A DNA stretch of 46,414 bases, taken from assembly GCA_035301545.1 (NCBI GenBank), contig DATGUA010000066.1, positions 1-46,414 of the forward strand, read 5' to 3'. Of this stretch, positions 34,811 to 44,072 are shown piece after piece; within the stretch, counting starts at the first letter, position 1, and every line of letters starts with the position of its first letter. Made by a program: the position numbers and the translations under genes. The DNA is from DATGUA01 sp035301545. GTDB taxonomy: Bacteria; Bacillota; Clostridia; Tissierellales; Tissierellaceae. The notes below the pieces were generated by a model. The model did not search any database. It was not told where the DNA came from and saw only the letters and a program-made list of their open reading frames with translations.

Positions 34811-36940
34811 ATGTTAAAAGTAGAGAAACGTAATGAAGATATAGTAGAATTTGAAAATGAAAAGATAGCCATAGCTATCAGTAAAGCTATGGATGAAACG
34901 GAAGAAGGAATTGATGAGGAATTAGCTGATAATATAGCAGAAAAGATAGCTGAAGAATTCAAAGATAATGATGTAATTCATATTGAACAAATTCAAGATG
35001 CTGTTGAAGTACATCTAATGAAATCTAGACCTGATGTAGCTAGAAAATATATTATATATAGAGAAGATAGAGCTAAACTGAGAGAACAAGGTTGGGATAT
35101 GTCTGATCTACAAAGAGATATATACGAACAAAAGTATAGATATGGTGGAGAATCCTTTGATGAATTCCTTGAAAGAGTAAGTGGTGGAAATGGACCTATT
35201 AAAAAGGCTATTTTAGACAAGAAACTTATGCCTGCTGGTAGAATTTTAGCTGGTCGAGGTTTAGATAAACAAGGTAGAAAGATTACTTTAAGTAATTGTT
35301 ATGTAATGCCAAAAGTAGAAGATAATATTGAAGCAATATTTGATACTGCAAAATATCTAGCTAGAACTTATTCTTATGGTGGAGGATGTGGGCTTACATT
35401 ATCTAATTTAAGACCTAAAGGTGCAAAAGTAAATAATGCAGCTAATACTACAACAGGTGCTGTATCTTTTATGGATCTATTTTCTTTAGTAACAGGTTTA
35501 ATAGGGATGAGAGGTCGTAGAGGTGCCCTAATGTTAAATTTAGATTGTAATCATCCAGATATTGAAGATTTTATAAATGTTAAGAATGATTTAGATAAAG
35601 TTAATTATGCCAATATATCTGTTAATATAGACGATAAATTTATGGAAGCAGTAGAAAATGATGAAGAATATGAATTACATTTTGAAGTTGATGCTACTAA
35701 TGAAAAGATAAGCAGAATGATAAGAGCTAAAGATTTATTTAGAACACTAGCTAAAAACAACTGGAATATGGCAGAGCCAGGACTTTTATATCAAGATAAA
35801 ACAGATTCATGGCATCTAATGAGTGAAGATGAAGATTTTGAATTTGCAGGAGTAAATCCATGTGCAGAAGAACCATTACCTGCCTTTGGAAGCTGTAATC
35901 TATCTTCTATAAACTTAAGTGAATTTGTAAAATATCCATTTACTAAACATGCTAGATTTGAATTTGAGAAATTTGGTGAATTGGTCAGACATGGAGTTAT
36001 ATATTTAAATGAAATCCTAGATGAAAATATGGAATTACATCCATTAAAACAACAAAGAGAAATGTCAAGAGATTTAAGACAGATAGGTTTAGGAGTTATG
36101 GGTGTAGCTGATGCCTTTGTGAAATTAGGTATAAAATATGGTAGTGAGGAATCTATAAATCTAATTGATCAAATCGGTAGAACTATGATTAATGAAGCAT
36201 TAAGACAATCAGCTTTATTAGCTGAGAAAGATGGATCATTCCCTAATTATAAAGAAGAGGCTGTATTAAAATCTGAGTTCTTAAAATCTAATGTAGATAA
36301 TGATGTATTAAAATTAATAAAAGAACATGGATTAAGAAATAGTCAATTATTAACTATAGCACCAACAGGTAGTATATCCACATTAATAGGATGTAGTAAT
36401 GGTGTAGAACCTATTTTCCAAGTATCATATACTAGAAAATCAGAATCATTACATCATGAAGACACATATTACAAAGTATTTACTCCTATTGTAAAAGAAT
36501 ATATGGATACAAATAATATTAGCTCAGAGGAAGATTTACCAGAGTTCTTTATAACTACTTCTAATCTAGATTATAAATGTAGAATTGATGTTCAATCTGC
36601 TTGGCAACAATATATAGATGCTAGTATTTCATCTACTGTAAATGTTCCTAATGAATTTACTGTAGATGAGGTAGAAGACCTATATATGTATGCTTGGAAA
36701 AAAGGTATAAAAGGTGTAACTATATATAGAGATGGTTGTGCAAGAAGTGGGATATTAATTTCTGATAAGGTGGAAAACAAATTAGAAAGAATAGATGAAT
36801 TACAAACAGAATTAAATCAATTAGCAGCAGAACAATTAGAGATTGACCCAGATAATTGTCCGATGTGTGGAGGAGAATTGAAACATTCTGGTGGATGTGA
36901 AGAGTGTACAGTTTGTGGATATAGTCCTTGTTCTATTTAA
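34811..36940 (+). CDS. nrdJ: Adenosylcobalamin-dependent (class II) ribonucleotide reductase
   Basis: This 709-residue enzyme makes deoxyribonucleotides using adenosylcobalamin as radical source. An N-terminal ATP cone (residues ~1-90, VEFENEKIAIAISKAM, ARKYIIYREDR) provides allosteric control. Core motifs include SNCYVMP and YGGGCGLTLSNLRPKG, the active-site NPCAEEPLPAFGSCNLSSINL, and the loop APTGSISTLIGCSNGVEPIF. The C-terminus has CPMCGGELKHSGGCEECTVCGY, the cysteine pairs that re-reduce the active site. The start follows AGGAGGAAG. It is monocistronic, closed by a terminator. Its use of B12 matches metH in the same window. Confidence 0.95.
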   Translation: MLKVEKRNEDIVEFENEKIAIAISKAMDETEEGIDEELADNIAEKIAEEFKDNDVIHIEQIQDAVEVHLMKSRPDVARKYIIYREDRAKLREQGWDMSDLQRDIYEQKYRYGGESFDEFLERVSGGNGPIKKAILDKKLMPAGRILAGRGLDKQGRKITLSNCYVMPKVEDNIEAIFDTAKYLARTYSYGGGCGLTLSNLRPKGAKVNNAANTTTGAVSFMDLFSLVTGLIGMRGRRGALMLNLDCNHPDIEDFINVKNDLDKVNYANISVNIDDKFMEAVENDEEYELHFEVDATNEKISRMIRAKDLFRTLAKNNWNMAEPGLLYQDKTDSWHLMSEDEDFEFAGVNPCAEEPLPAFGSCNLSSINLSEFVKYPFTKHARFEFEKFGELVRHGVIYLNEILDENMELHPLKQQREMSRDLRQIGLGVMGVADAFVKLGIKYGSEESINLIDQIGRTMINEALRQSALLAEKDGSFPNYKEEAVLKSEFLKSNVDNDVLKLIKEHGLRNSQLLTIAPTGSISTLIGCSNGVEPIFQVSYTRKSESLHHEDTYYKVFTPIVKEYMDTNNISSEEDLPEFFITTSNLDYKCRIDVQSAWQQYIDASISSTVNVPNEFTVDEVEDLYMYAWKKGIKGVTIYRDGCARSGILISDKVENKLERIDELQTELNQLAAEQLEIDPDNCPMCGGELKHSGGCEECTVCGYSPCSI

Positions 36941-36967
36941 AGATAGTTTAATAAATATAAAAAAGAT

Positions 36968-37010
36968 AAAAAAGGAAGTAGCTGTTTTATAATGAAGCAG
37001 CTACTTTTAA
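36968..37010. terminator. Terminator between nrdJ and the betaine ABC operon
   Basis: AAGTAGCTGTTTT and its near complement AAGCAGCTACTTTT pair around a short loop, with A and T tracts that suit both convergent units. Confidence 0.75.
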
Positions 37011-37026
37011 ATTATTTGTTTTTATT

Positions 37027-38202
37027 TTATAACATTGAGGAAAGAACATGTACTTTAGACACAATCCCTTTTAAACTTTTGTCTTCGTCTATTACGGCTA
37101 TAGGGAATGGTGTTTTTGCTGCAACTTCCATAATATCTGTAAGAAGTGTATCTGGTGTAGTAGTGTTTATATCTTCTATTATTATATCTTTTAATTTTAC
37201 TCCTTCTTTATTAGCTTCAATAGCATCATCTATAGTAACTACCCCATATAGTTTCATTCTTTCACCAACTACATAAGCACTAGATACTCCATTTCTTCTC
37301 ATAGTTTTTATTGCGAAACTTAAATTATCCTTTGGTCGAACCATACTATTTGGAGTAATCATTACATTTTCTACACTAATTACTTGAGTCATATCTGCAC
37401 TATCAATAAATTGTTTTACATAATCAGTAGCAGGATTTTCACTCATTTCTTCTGGTGTGGCTATTTGAATAATTTCTCCATCCTTCATAATTGCAACTCT
37501 ATCACCAATTTTAAATGCTTCATTAATATCATGTGTTATAAATACTATAGTTTTATCTAGTTTTTTCTGTATAGTTAGAAGCTCAAACTGCATATCTTTT
37601 CTAACTAACGGATCTAAAGCTGAGAATGGCTCATCCATTAAAAGAATTTCTGGATCATTTGCTAAAGCTCTAGCAATACCGACTCTTTGCTTCATACCAC
37701 CAGAAAGACTAGATATAGGTTCATTTTCCTTACCTTTTAATCCTACCATAGAAATCATTTCCTGAGCTTTCTTTTTACGTTCTTCTTTAGAAATACCTTT
37801 AACCTCTAGTCCGTACTCAACATTACCCATAACATCTCTATGAGACATTAAACCGAATTGCTGAAATACCATAGAAATATTATCTCTTCTATAATTATTT
37901 AATTGTTCTTTACTAAATTTACCTATATCATCGCCATGAAAATAAACATTTCCTAATGTAGGCTTATTTAACATATTAAAGCATCTTACTAATGTAGATT
38001 TACCTGATCCAGATAATCCTATAACAACAAAGATCTCACCCTGATTAATATCAAGGGATGCATCCCAAAGTGCTATTGTTGTCTTTGTTTCATCATATAT
38101 TTCTTCTTTGCTTTTACCGGCCTTTTTAAGTTTTGCAGCCTTTGATTTTTCTGGTCCATAAATCTTGGATAAATTTCTTACACTTAATACATTTTTATCC
38201 AT
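37027..38202 (-). CDS. Glycine betaine/proline-type ABC transporter ATPase with CBS domains (operon 1)
   Basis: This 391-residue ATPase belongs to the OpuAA/ProV group. Walker A is GLSGSGKST near residue 60, the signature is LSGGMKQRVGIA, Walker B is ILLMDEPFSALDP, and the switch histidine is in FITHDINEA. The N-terminal YGPEKSKAAKLKKAGKSKEEI segment is typical of the group. Residues about 275-391 form a pair of CBS domains, which in relatives sense ionic strength or bind c-di-AMP to close the transporter. Last gene of the operon, it overlaps the permease stop by eight bases. Its operon is also behind a c-di-AMP riboswitch, giving two possible points of control by one signal. Confidence 0.93.
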   Translation of the reverse strand: MDKNVLSVRNLSKIYGPEKSKAAKLKKAGKSKEEIYDETKTTIALWDASLDINQGEIFVVIGLSGSGKSTLVRCFNMLNKPTLGNVYFHGDDIGKFSKEQLNNYRRDNISMVFQQFGLMSHRDVMGNVEYGLEVKGISKEERKKKAQEMISMVGLKGKENEPISSLSGGMKQRVGIARALANDPEILLMDEPFSALDPLVRKDMQFELLTIQKKLDKTIVFITHDINEAFKIGDRVAIMKDGEIIQIATPEEMSENPATDYVKQFIDSADMTQVISVENVMITPNSMVRPKDNLSFAIKTMRRNGVSSAYVVGERMKLYGVVTIDDAIEANKEGVKLKDIIIEDINTTTPDTLLTDIMEVAAKTPFPIAVIDEDKSLKGIVSKVHVLSSML

Positions 38203-39061
38203 CTGATTTCACCTCACTACGTTGTACAAAACCTTGTGTAATTCTATCTAGTATAACAGCAATGATTACTACTGCAGTACCAGATATTAATCCACGTCCT
38301 ATTTCTATTTTATTTACACCGTCTAATACTTCCATACCTAAACCTCTAACACCAATCATAGATGTAGTAACTACCATAGATATAGCCATCATAAGAGTTT
38401 GGTTTACTCCTGTCATAATAGTAGGTAATGCCTGAGGTATTTGTACTTTGATTAAAGATTGAAACCATGTAGATCCGAAAGCTATAGATGCTTCTATAAC
38501 TTCTTCATCAATTTGTCTAATACCATGACTAGTAAGTCGTATCATTGGAACAATAGCGTATATAGTCGTGGCTATGACCCCTGGTGCCTTACCTAAACCA
38601 AAGAATAATAAAGCTGGTATTAGATAAACAAATACAGGCATAGTTTGCATAGTATCTAGTATAGGACGGACGATTCTATTTGCCCTTTCACTGGCCGAAA
38701 TTAAGACTCCAAGAGGGAATCCTAATAATAATGAGATTATGACGGAGGCTATAATTATAGCTAAGGTCTCATTCATCAAATCCCAATATCCTACAGCACC
38801 AATAAGAAATAATAGTACACTATATAATATTCCTTTACTAATTTGGCCTAATAACTTCCAGGTTGCTATAAATACAAGTGCTATTAAAACAAACCAAGGT
38901 ATAAGATCAAGTATACCCTGGATTAAATTTATGAAGCTTCTTAAACCACTAGTAATAGTACTGAAAAAAGCATCGTGTTTCACACTAAAAGACCTTACAG
39001 CATCGTCTATAGCTCTAAAATTGATTGGAAACTCAATAGGAAAATCGTATAACCAATCCAT
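38195..39061 (-). CDS. Betaine-type ABC transporter permease (operon 1)
   Basis: This 288-residue membrane protein has about seven segments and the OpuAB/ProW motifs LGFPLGVLISASERANRIVRPILDTMQTMPVFVYLIPALLFFG-like in its middle, then the ATPase-contact loop ASIAFGSTWFQSLIKVQIPQALPTIMTGVNQ. Near the end, MIGVRGLGMEVLDG is typical. It forms the channel for a quaternary ammonium or related osmolyte. It lies 12 bases after the binding-protein gene and overlaps the ATPase gene, so the three are one unit. Confidence 0.93.
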   Translation of the reverse strand: MDWLYDFPIEFPINFRAIDDAVRSFSVKHDAFFSTITSGLRSFINLIQGILDLIPWFVLIALVFIATWKLLGQISKGILYSVLLFLIGAVGYWDLMNETLAIIIASVIISLLLGFPLGVLISASERANRIVRPILDTMQTMPVFVYLIPALLFFGLGKAPGVIATTIYAIVPMIRLTSHGIRQIDEEVIEASIAFGSTWFQSLIKVQIPQALPTIMTGVNQTLMMAISMVVTTSMIGVRGLGMEVLDGVNKIEIGRGLISGTAVVIIAVILDRITQGFVQRSEVKSDG

Positions 39062-39073
39062 ATTATTTACCTC

Positions 39074-40105
39074 CTAGTCGCCTAAGGCTTCTCTCATAGT
39101 ATTTGCGTCTTCTTCATTTAGCCATTCATCTAATAATTCATCATGTTCCCGTAGAAATTGCTTTGCACCTTCTACAAAATCGCCATTGTTTTCTTCTGAA
39201 AGAGCTAATCCTTCAGATGTTAATTCACTAGATGTTTCATAATTACTTAAAAATTCGATAAAATCTGCATTTTCGTCCTCATCATTAAAATCATTACTTA
39301 CAGCTATAGTTACTCTCATAGCTGGTAATTCAGTTTCTCCGGCCTTGAATTTTTCATCATCTTCATATGGCTCATCTTCTAAAAGAACCATATCATATTG
39401 ACCTAATAGAGCAGTTGGCTCCCAATAGTATGCAGCTATAGGTTCACCCTTATCATAAGCATCAATTATAGCTGTTTGTAAAGCTGTATCTGAACCAGGA
39501 CTAAAGTATACAAAGTTTTCATCTAAATCATAATGTTTATATTTTCTTTCTAGAATATCATCTACTTCCCAACCAGAGATAGCTCCGTAGATTCTACCCA
39601 TTCCTTCTTCTTCATCATCTGGGAAAATATCTGGATAGTCTTTTAGATCCCAAACATATTTTAAATCTGGTGCAGATGCTTCAATACCTTTTTCTTCGTC
39701 ACCTTCTATAACATATCTAGGGACGTATATACCTTGATAGTTATCATCAAAATTTACACTTAGTTCTTGTAATTTTCCATCATCTAAATCAGGTTGATAT
39801 TGTGGTATATTATCAGTCCACTCCTCCATATGAATATCTATTTCACCACTTAATAAACCTTCATGCATTACTGCTGTAGATCCAGGTGTTTCCTCCCAAG
39901 TATAGTCAAAAACCTCTTCAGCTATAATCCCTGCTACTGCATTATGAAACTGGTTACTTTCCCAACCAGCATCTGCGAAAGTAATCTTACCCTTACTTCC
40001 ACCACCATCACCACCATCATCTCCACTACAAGCTACTAATGTTAAGGCTAGCATAGAGAATAGTAAAGCTATACTTACTAATTTCTTGTTTACAAGTTTT
40101 TTCAC
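39074..40105 (-). CDS. OpuAC-type substrate-binding lipoprotein, divergent (operon 1)
   Basis: This 343-residue lipoprotein has the signal LALTLVACSG with lipid cysteine 26, then an acidic mature domain of the OpuAC/ProX class. It is longer than the operon 2 protein and poorly similar to it. Likely ligand-cage aromatics sit in ADAGWESNQFH, MEEWTDNIPQY and AAYYWEPTALLGQYD, not in the usual GWTPHW arrangement, so the ligand may not be glycine betaine. The start chosen is the GTG at 40105 after GAGGAAGG. The open frame runs upstream to 40273, but that part is the riboswitch. It is first in its operon, which is the reverse of operon 2. Confidence 0.88.
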   Translation of the reverse strand: MKKLVNKKLVSIALLFSMLALTLVACSGDDGGDGGGSKGKITFADAGWESNQFHNAVAGIIAEEVFDYTWEETPGSTAVMHEGLLSGEIDIHMEEWTDNIPQYQPDLDDGKLQELSVNFDDNYQGIYVPRYVIEGDEEKGIEASAPDLKYVWDLKDYPDIFPDDEEEGMGRIYGAISGWEVDDILERKYKHYDLDENFVYFSPGSDTALQTAIIDAYDKGEPIAAYYWEPTALLGQYDMVLLEDEPYEDDEKFKAGETELPAMRVTIAVSNDFNDEDENADFIEFLSNYETSSELTSEGLALSEENNGDFVEGAKQFLREHDELLDEWLNEEDANTMREALGD

Positions 40106-40164
40106 TTTTATACACCTTCCTCTAAGATATTTAGTATTTATATTTAATAGATATATTAATAAAC

Positions 40165-40318
40165 AAAAGGCCATGGAGTACCATGGCCTGAAATAGAACA
40201 ATTTGACTCCCTTAGCGCCTACGAGGTTAGCTGTCGGGTTAGAGCAAAAGGGAAGCTCTTCAAAATGATTCACCCCAAGGAATTGGTTCCCCCGTTTCTT
40301 GAGAAAAGAATTAAGCGA
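40165..40318 (-). promoter_or_regulatory. c-di-AMP riboswitch with terminator (operon 1)
   Basis: Read on the minus strand, 40318-40215 contains ACGGGGGAACC, GGGGTGAATC and CCCGACAGCTAACCTCGTAGGC, the ydaO/yuaA consensus strings. The closing helix pairs CGCTTA with TAGGCG. The terminator GGCCATGG/CCATGGCC with a T run follows at 40190-40165. Binding of c-di-AMP should stop transcription of the uptake operon, which fits the known role of the nucleotide in limiting osmolyte import. The gap 40106-40604 holds this element, its promoter and the operon 2 terminator. Confidence 0.94.
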
Positions 40319-40357
40319 TGTGATTTATATGTAATTTTAAAAACCATTACAAAAATT

Positions 40358-40386
40358 AGTATAACACAAGATAGGAATCCTTGCAA
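40358..40386 (-). promoter_or_regulatory. Promoter of betaine ABC operon 1
   Basis: On the minus strand TTGCAA (40386-40381) is followed after 17 bases by TATACT (40363-40358). The same boxes, spacing and most of the spacer recur before operon 2, which strengthens both calls. Confidence 0.8.
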
Positions 40387-40541
40387 ATGTGGAAATCAAG
40401 CCATTGTATAATATAGTTATTTTAAACACAGTGTAAGTATTATGATTTCAAGCTATAGAGGAATATAAAAGATTATTTTAAATTCCTTATATTTATACTA
40501 TATTTTAAAATGTCAATACTTTTATACCCAAATTAATATAA

Positions 40542-40580
40542 AATAACCCCTAAACTTGTATAGGAGTTTAGGGGCTATAA
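40542..40580 (-). terminator. Terminator of betaine ABC operon 2
   Basis: TAACCCCTAAACT and AGTTTAGGGGCTA (as minus-strand partners) form a strong stem directly after the operon 2 binding-protein gene. Read on the minus strand it ends in a T-rich tract. Confidence 0.8.
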
Positions 40581-40604
40581 GACATATTATCTAAATATTT
40601 TTAT

Positions 40605-41507
40605 TTATGGTATCCAGCTTTCTACTAAATCTTCATTTTCTTCCATCCATTTTCTTGCAATTTCTAATTCGTCATCATCACTATCTTGGAATGCACCCAT
40701 TAGATCATTTAATTCTTCATCATTTAATTGGAAGTTTTCTAGAAATTCTGCTACTTCTGGCATATCTTCTTTTATATCCTTTTTACCAATAGAGTGAAGA
40801 TTTTCTTGATCACCAAAGGATTCTTGAGAATCATCAAGGAATTTTAGATCCCATTCAGAGAATTTCCAATGTGGAGTCCATCCTGTAACAACAATCCAAT
40901 CCTCGTTATCAATAGCTTTCTGTAAAGCTGCTAGCATAGTAGCTTCACTACCAGATATTAACTCTAAATCTAAATCATAAGCCTCAATAGCTCTTTCAGC
41001 TCCATCCATAATTCCTGCTCCAGAGTCAATTCCGATAATTTCACCATCAAATTCATCTGCTTTCTCCTTTAATTCTTCAATACTATCAACATCTACATAG
41101 TCTGGTACAACTAAACCTATTCTAGCACCTTCATAATTATATCCTAAATCTGTTAGATCATCTTCATATTTTTCCTTATAATCTCCATGAGTAATAGGAT
41201 ACCAAGCATCTAAAAATGCATCATAACTTCCACTTGAAACTGAAGTGAAGATTGGTCCTGCGTCTGCCATGGTAATTTCTACATCATAGTCCATTTTATC
41301 TTCTAAAACAACTTTAGCCAGATTAGTCATGGCAACACCTTCTGCCCAATCAACATATCCTATTTCTACAGTTCCTTTTGATTCTTCTGATCCTCCTGAT
41401 CCTTCTCCATTACCACCATCTGTAGAATCACATCCTACAACCATAGTTAATAATAAAACACTTACTAAAGCAAAAATACTTACCTTTTTTACTATACTCT
41501 TATTCAA
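40605..41507 (-). CDS. opuAC: Glycine betaine-binding lipoprotein, OpuAC type (operon 2)
   Basis: This 300-residue lipoprotein has the signal LLLTMVVGCDS with lipid cysteine 26 and a Gly/Ser linker. It carries the classic OpuAC motifs: GYVDWAEGVAMTNL near residue 49, DAWYPITHGDY, and TGWTPHWKFSEWDLKFL. These provide the tryptophan cage for a trimethylammonium group. It captures glycine betaine or a close analogue outside the cell. The mature protein is strongly acidic, with many Asp and Glu. It starts after an AGGAGATGATTT site and is the last gene of operon 2. Confidence 0.93.
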   Translation of the reverse strand: MNKSIVKKVSIFALVSVLLLTMVVGCDSTDGGNGEGSGGSEESKGTVEIGYVDWAEGVAMTNLAKVVLEDKMDYDVEITMADAGPIFTSVSSGSYDAFLDAWYPITHGDYKEKYEDDLTDLGYNYEGARIGLVVPDYVDVDSIEELKEKADEFDGEIIGIDSGAGIMDGAERAIEAYDLDLELISGSEATMLAALQKAIDNEDWIVVTGWTPHWKFSEWDLKFLDDSQESFGDQENLHSIGKKDIKEDMPEVAEFLENFQLNDEELNDLMGAFQDSDDDELEIARKWMEENEDLVESWIP

Positions 41508-41565
41508 TTAAATCATCTCCTTTAAGTTTATATTTTATTTACGACTTCATATAATAAATAAAATA

Positions 41566-42393
41566 TTATTTTGTCTTTGAATCTCCTAAAGATTGAGTAA
41601 TTCTATCTAGTATCATAGCTAATACAACTACAGCAATTCCACCTTCAAAACCTACTCCAATTTCGAGTTTAGTAATACCTCTTAATACTACCTCACCTAA
41701 ACCACCAGCTCCAATCATTGCTGATATAACTACCATAGACAAAGCAAGCATAATAGTTTGGTTTACTCCTGCTAGGATTGTAGGTATTGCTAAAGGTATT
41801 TGTATTTCAAATAACATCTGCCTACTAGTCGCTCCAAAAGAACGAGATGCTTCAATAATATCTTCTGGAACTTGACGAATTCCTAATCCTGTTAATCTTA
41901 CAACAGGAGGCATAGAGAAAATAATAGTTGCTACTGCACCAGGAACAACTCCTAGATCAAAGAAAATAACTGCTGGAATTAAATGTACAAAAGCTGGCAT
42001 AGTCTGCATAAAGTCCAAAATGGGCCGCATAACCTTATTGACCTTATCACTTTTAGATGACCATATACCTAGTGGAATCCCTATAACAAGTGCAATAAAT
42101 GTTGCTGTAAGAACTAAACCTAAGGATTGCATAGTTTCCGTCCATAGTTCCATAGAATCTATAAGCAATAATCCTAAGAAACTAAAAATAGAAACTCCTT
42201 TTCCTGCTACTTTCCATGCTAGTAATGCAATAAGAATTATTAACACGATAGCAGGAGGTAATAATAGAATGCTTTCAATACCCTCTATAATAAATAGAAT
42301 CCCTGTACGTAAGCCGTCAAATATAAAATCAAGATTATTTGTAAGCCAATCTATCAAAGATTCAAAAACTGATCCAATTTGAAGATTAATCAT
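41566..42393 (-). CDS. opuAB: Glycine betaine ABC transporter permease (operon 2)
   Basis: This protein of about 275 residues has the OpuAB/ProW membrane layout. Markers are IGIPLGIWSSKSDKVNKVMRP, then PAFVHLIPAVIFFDLGVVPG, the contact loop EASRSFGATSRQMLFEIQIP, and SAMIGAGGLGEVVLRGI. It forms the betaine channel with the ATPase encoded just upstream. The start chosen is the ATG at 42393, nine bases after GGAGG inside the end of the ATPase gene, giving an eight-base overlap. The longer frame begins 17 codons earlier without a ribosome site. Confidence 0.92.
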   Translation of the reverse strand: MINLQIGSVFESLIDWLTNNLDFIFDGLRTGILFIIEGIESILLLPPAIVLIILIALLAWKVAGKGVSIFSFLGLLLIDSMELWTETMQSLGLVLTATFIALVIGIPLGIWSSKSDKVNKVMRPILDFMQTMPAFVHLIPAVIFFDLGVVPGAVATIIFSMPPVVRLTGLGIRQVPEDIIEASRSFGATSRQMLFEIQIPLAIPTILAGVNQTIMLALSMVVISAMIGAGGLGEVVLRGITKLEIGVGFEGGIAVVVLAMILDRITQSLGDSKTK

Positions 42394-43582
42394 CCTTTTC
42401 ATCCTCCATTCCTGAAATTCCTGAAATAACAGATACTCGAACAATAATACCTAGCATTTTATTGTTCTTATCTATAACTGCTATAGGATGTCTAGTATCT
42501 TTAGCAATAGGTAGTAAATCCTCAATAAGAGTATCAGGGGAGGTAGTAGCTACATCATCACTAATAATACTTTCAATATCTGTTTCTTCTTTTTGGGCTA
42601 GTTCAGTAGCATCATCAATAGTTACAATACCTCTTAATGTTCTTTCTTTATCTACTACAAAGATACTTGATATACCTGCTTCTTCCATCTTTCTTATGGC
42701 GACTCTTGGACCATCTTTATGAGAAGTTATAGCATCTGGTTTTTTCATAATAGTAGAAGCTGTAATAACTTTGGAACGATTAACATCCTGGACGAAATCT
42801 TTAACATATTGATTTGCTGGATTTTTTAATATTTGCTCTGGAGTTCCTGTCTGTACGACTACACCATCCTTCATAATAGCTATACGGTCCCCTAATTTTA
42901 AAGCTTCATCTAGATCATGTGTAATAAATATTATAGTTTTCTTCATTCTAGATTGTAGGTCTAGTAATTCATCCTGCATTTCCTTTCTGATTAGAGGATC
43001 TAAAGCACTAAAAGCCTCGTCCATCAGTAAAACATCAGGATCATTGGCTAAGGCTCTAGCTAATCCCACTCTTTGCTGCATACCACCACTTAGTTCATCA
43101 GGCATAGAGTTTTCATACCCTTTTAGTCCTACTAATTCAATTACCTCACGAGATTTTTCTTCTCGTTCTTCTTTGTCAACACCTTGTATTGCTAATCCAT
43201 ATCCTACATTAAATAATACATCTCTATGTGGAAGTAGACCAAAGTTTTGGAAAACCATGGCTAGTTTTTTCCTTCTAATTTCTAGAAGTTCATCTGCATT
43301 AGTTTTCGTAATGTCTGTACCGTCAATGAATATTTGACCTTGAGTTGGCTCAATTAAACGATTTAAACAACGTATTAAAGTGGATTTTCCACTACCTGAT
43401 AAACCCATTACTACAAAAACTTCCCCATCTTCTACCTGGAAATCAACTTGACTTACTCCAACAGTACTACCTGTGTCGTCTAATATTTCTGACTTGGTTT
43501 TTCCTTCTTCTATTAAAGGAATAGCTTTCTGAGGATTTGACCCAAAAATCTTATATAAATCTTTTACTTCTACTTTAGGCAT
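42386..43582 (-). CDS. opuAA: Glycine betaine ABC transporter ATPase with CBS domains (operon 2)
   Basis: This 398-residue ATPase has Walker A GLSGSGKST near residue 62, signature LSGGMQQRVGLA, Walker B VLLMDEAFSALDP (Ala in place of the usual Pro after Glu), and the switch histidine in FITHDLDEA. Two CBS domains fill residues about 280-390 and could sense ionic strength or c-di-AMP. The start follows GGAAG. First gene of opuAA-opuAB-opuAC, it lies about 270 bases after its riboswitch terminator, an unusually long leader with no other gene I can support. Confidence 0.93.
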   Translation of the reverse strand: MPKVEVKDLYKIFGSNPQKAIPLIEEGKTKSEILDDTGSTVGVSQVDFQVEDGEVFVVMGLSGSGKSTLIRCLNRLIEPTQGQIFIDGTDITKTNADELLEIRRKKLAMVFQNFGLLPHRDVLFNVGYGLAIQGVDKEEREEKSREVIELVGLKGYENSMPDELSGGMQQRVGLARALANDPDVLLMDEAFSALDPLIRKEMQDELLDLQSRMKKTIIFITHDLDEALKLGDRIAIMKDGVVVQTGTPEQILKNPANQYVKDFVQDVNRSKVITASTIMKKPDAITSHKDGPRVAIRKMEEAGISSIFVVDKERTLRGIVTIDDATELAQKEETDIESIISDDVATTSPDTLIEDLLPIAKDTRHPIAVIDKNNKMLGIIVRVSVISGISGMEDEKDD

Positions 43583-43849
43583 TTCTCAACTTCCTTTCTA
43601 TTTTTTCATAAGTAATAATTAAAATCATAATTTAATTTAATACTTATCAATACTTCAAATTTAATACTTAACATATTTTAAAAATTAATATGTACAATAA
43701 TTGCTAATATGTTTATTATGTCTTTATATTAAAATACTATAGGTTATTTTATATGAATAAATACACACTATTCCTTTAATTTTCACACCTTTCTTAATTA
43801 CAGTTTACTATGTAGTACAATAAGTAGATATATGATATATTTAAAAACA

Positions 43850-44006
43850 AAAAACCATGGAGTACCATGGCTTTAAATAAGCGCAACTCAACTCCTTTTT
43901 AATGCCTACGAGGTTAGCTGTCGGGTTAGAGCAAAAAAGGTAGCTCTTCAATAATGATTCACCCCAAAGAATTGGTTCCCCCGTTTCTAATAAAAGAATT
44001 CGGCGA
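43850..44006 (-). promoter_or_regulatory. c-di-AMP riboswitch with terminator (operon 2)
   Basis: Read on the minus strand, 44006-43903 has AACGGGGGAACC, GGGGTGAATCATT and CCCGACAGCTAACCTCGTAGGC. The terminator CCATGGTACTCCATGG with a T run is at 43873-43850. It is nearly identical to the operon 1 element. The gap 43583-44289 holds this switch, its promoter, and AT-rich leader DNA with short AATACTT repeats near 43634-43670. Confidence 0.94.
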
Positions 44007-44043
44007 TACGATTTATATTTAATTTCAAAGCATCATAAAAATT

Positions 44044-44072
44044 AGTATAACATAAGATAGAAATCCTTGCAA
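44044..44072 (-). promoter_or_regulatory. Promoter of betaine ABC operon 2
   Basis: On the minus strand TTGCAA (44072-44067) is followed after 17 bases by TATACT (44049-44044), the same arrangement as for operon 1. Confidence 0.8.

Noticed and set aside
40106..40273. N-terminal extension of the operon 1 binding protein to 40273
   Set aside because: The extension is the translation of the riboswitch 3' part and terminator; the GTG at 40105 has the ribosome site and gives a normal lipoprotein signal.
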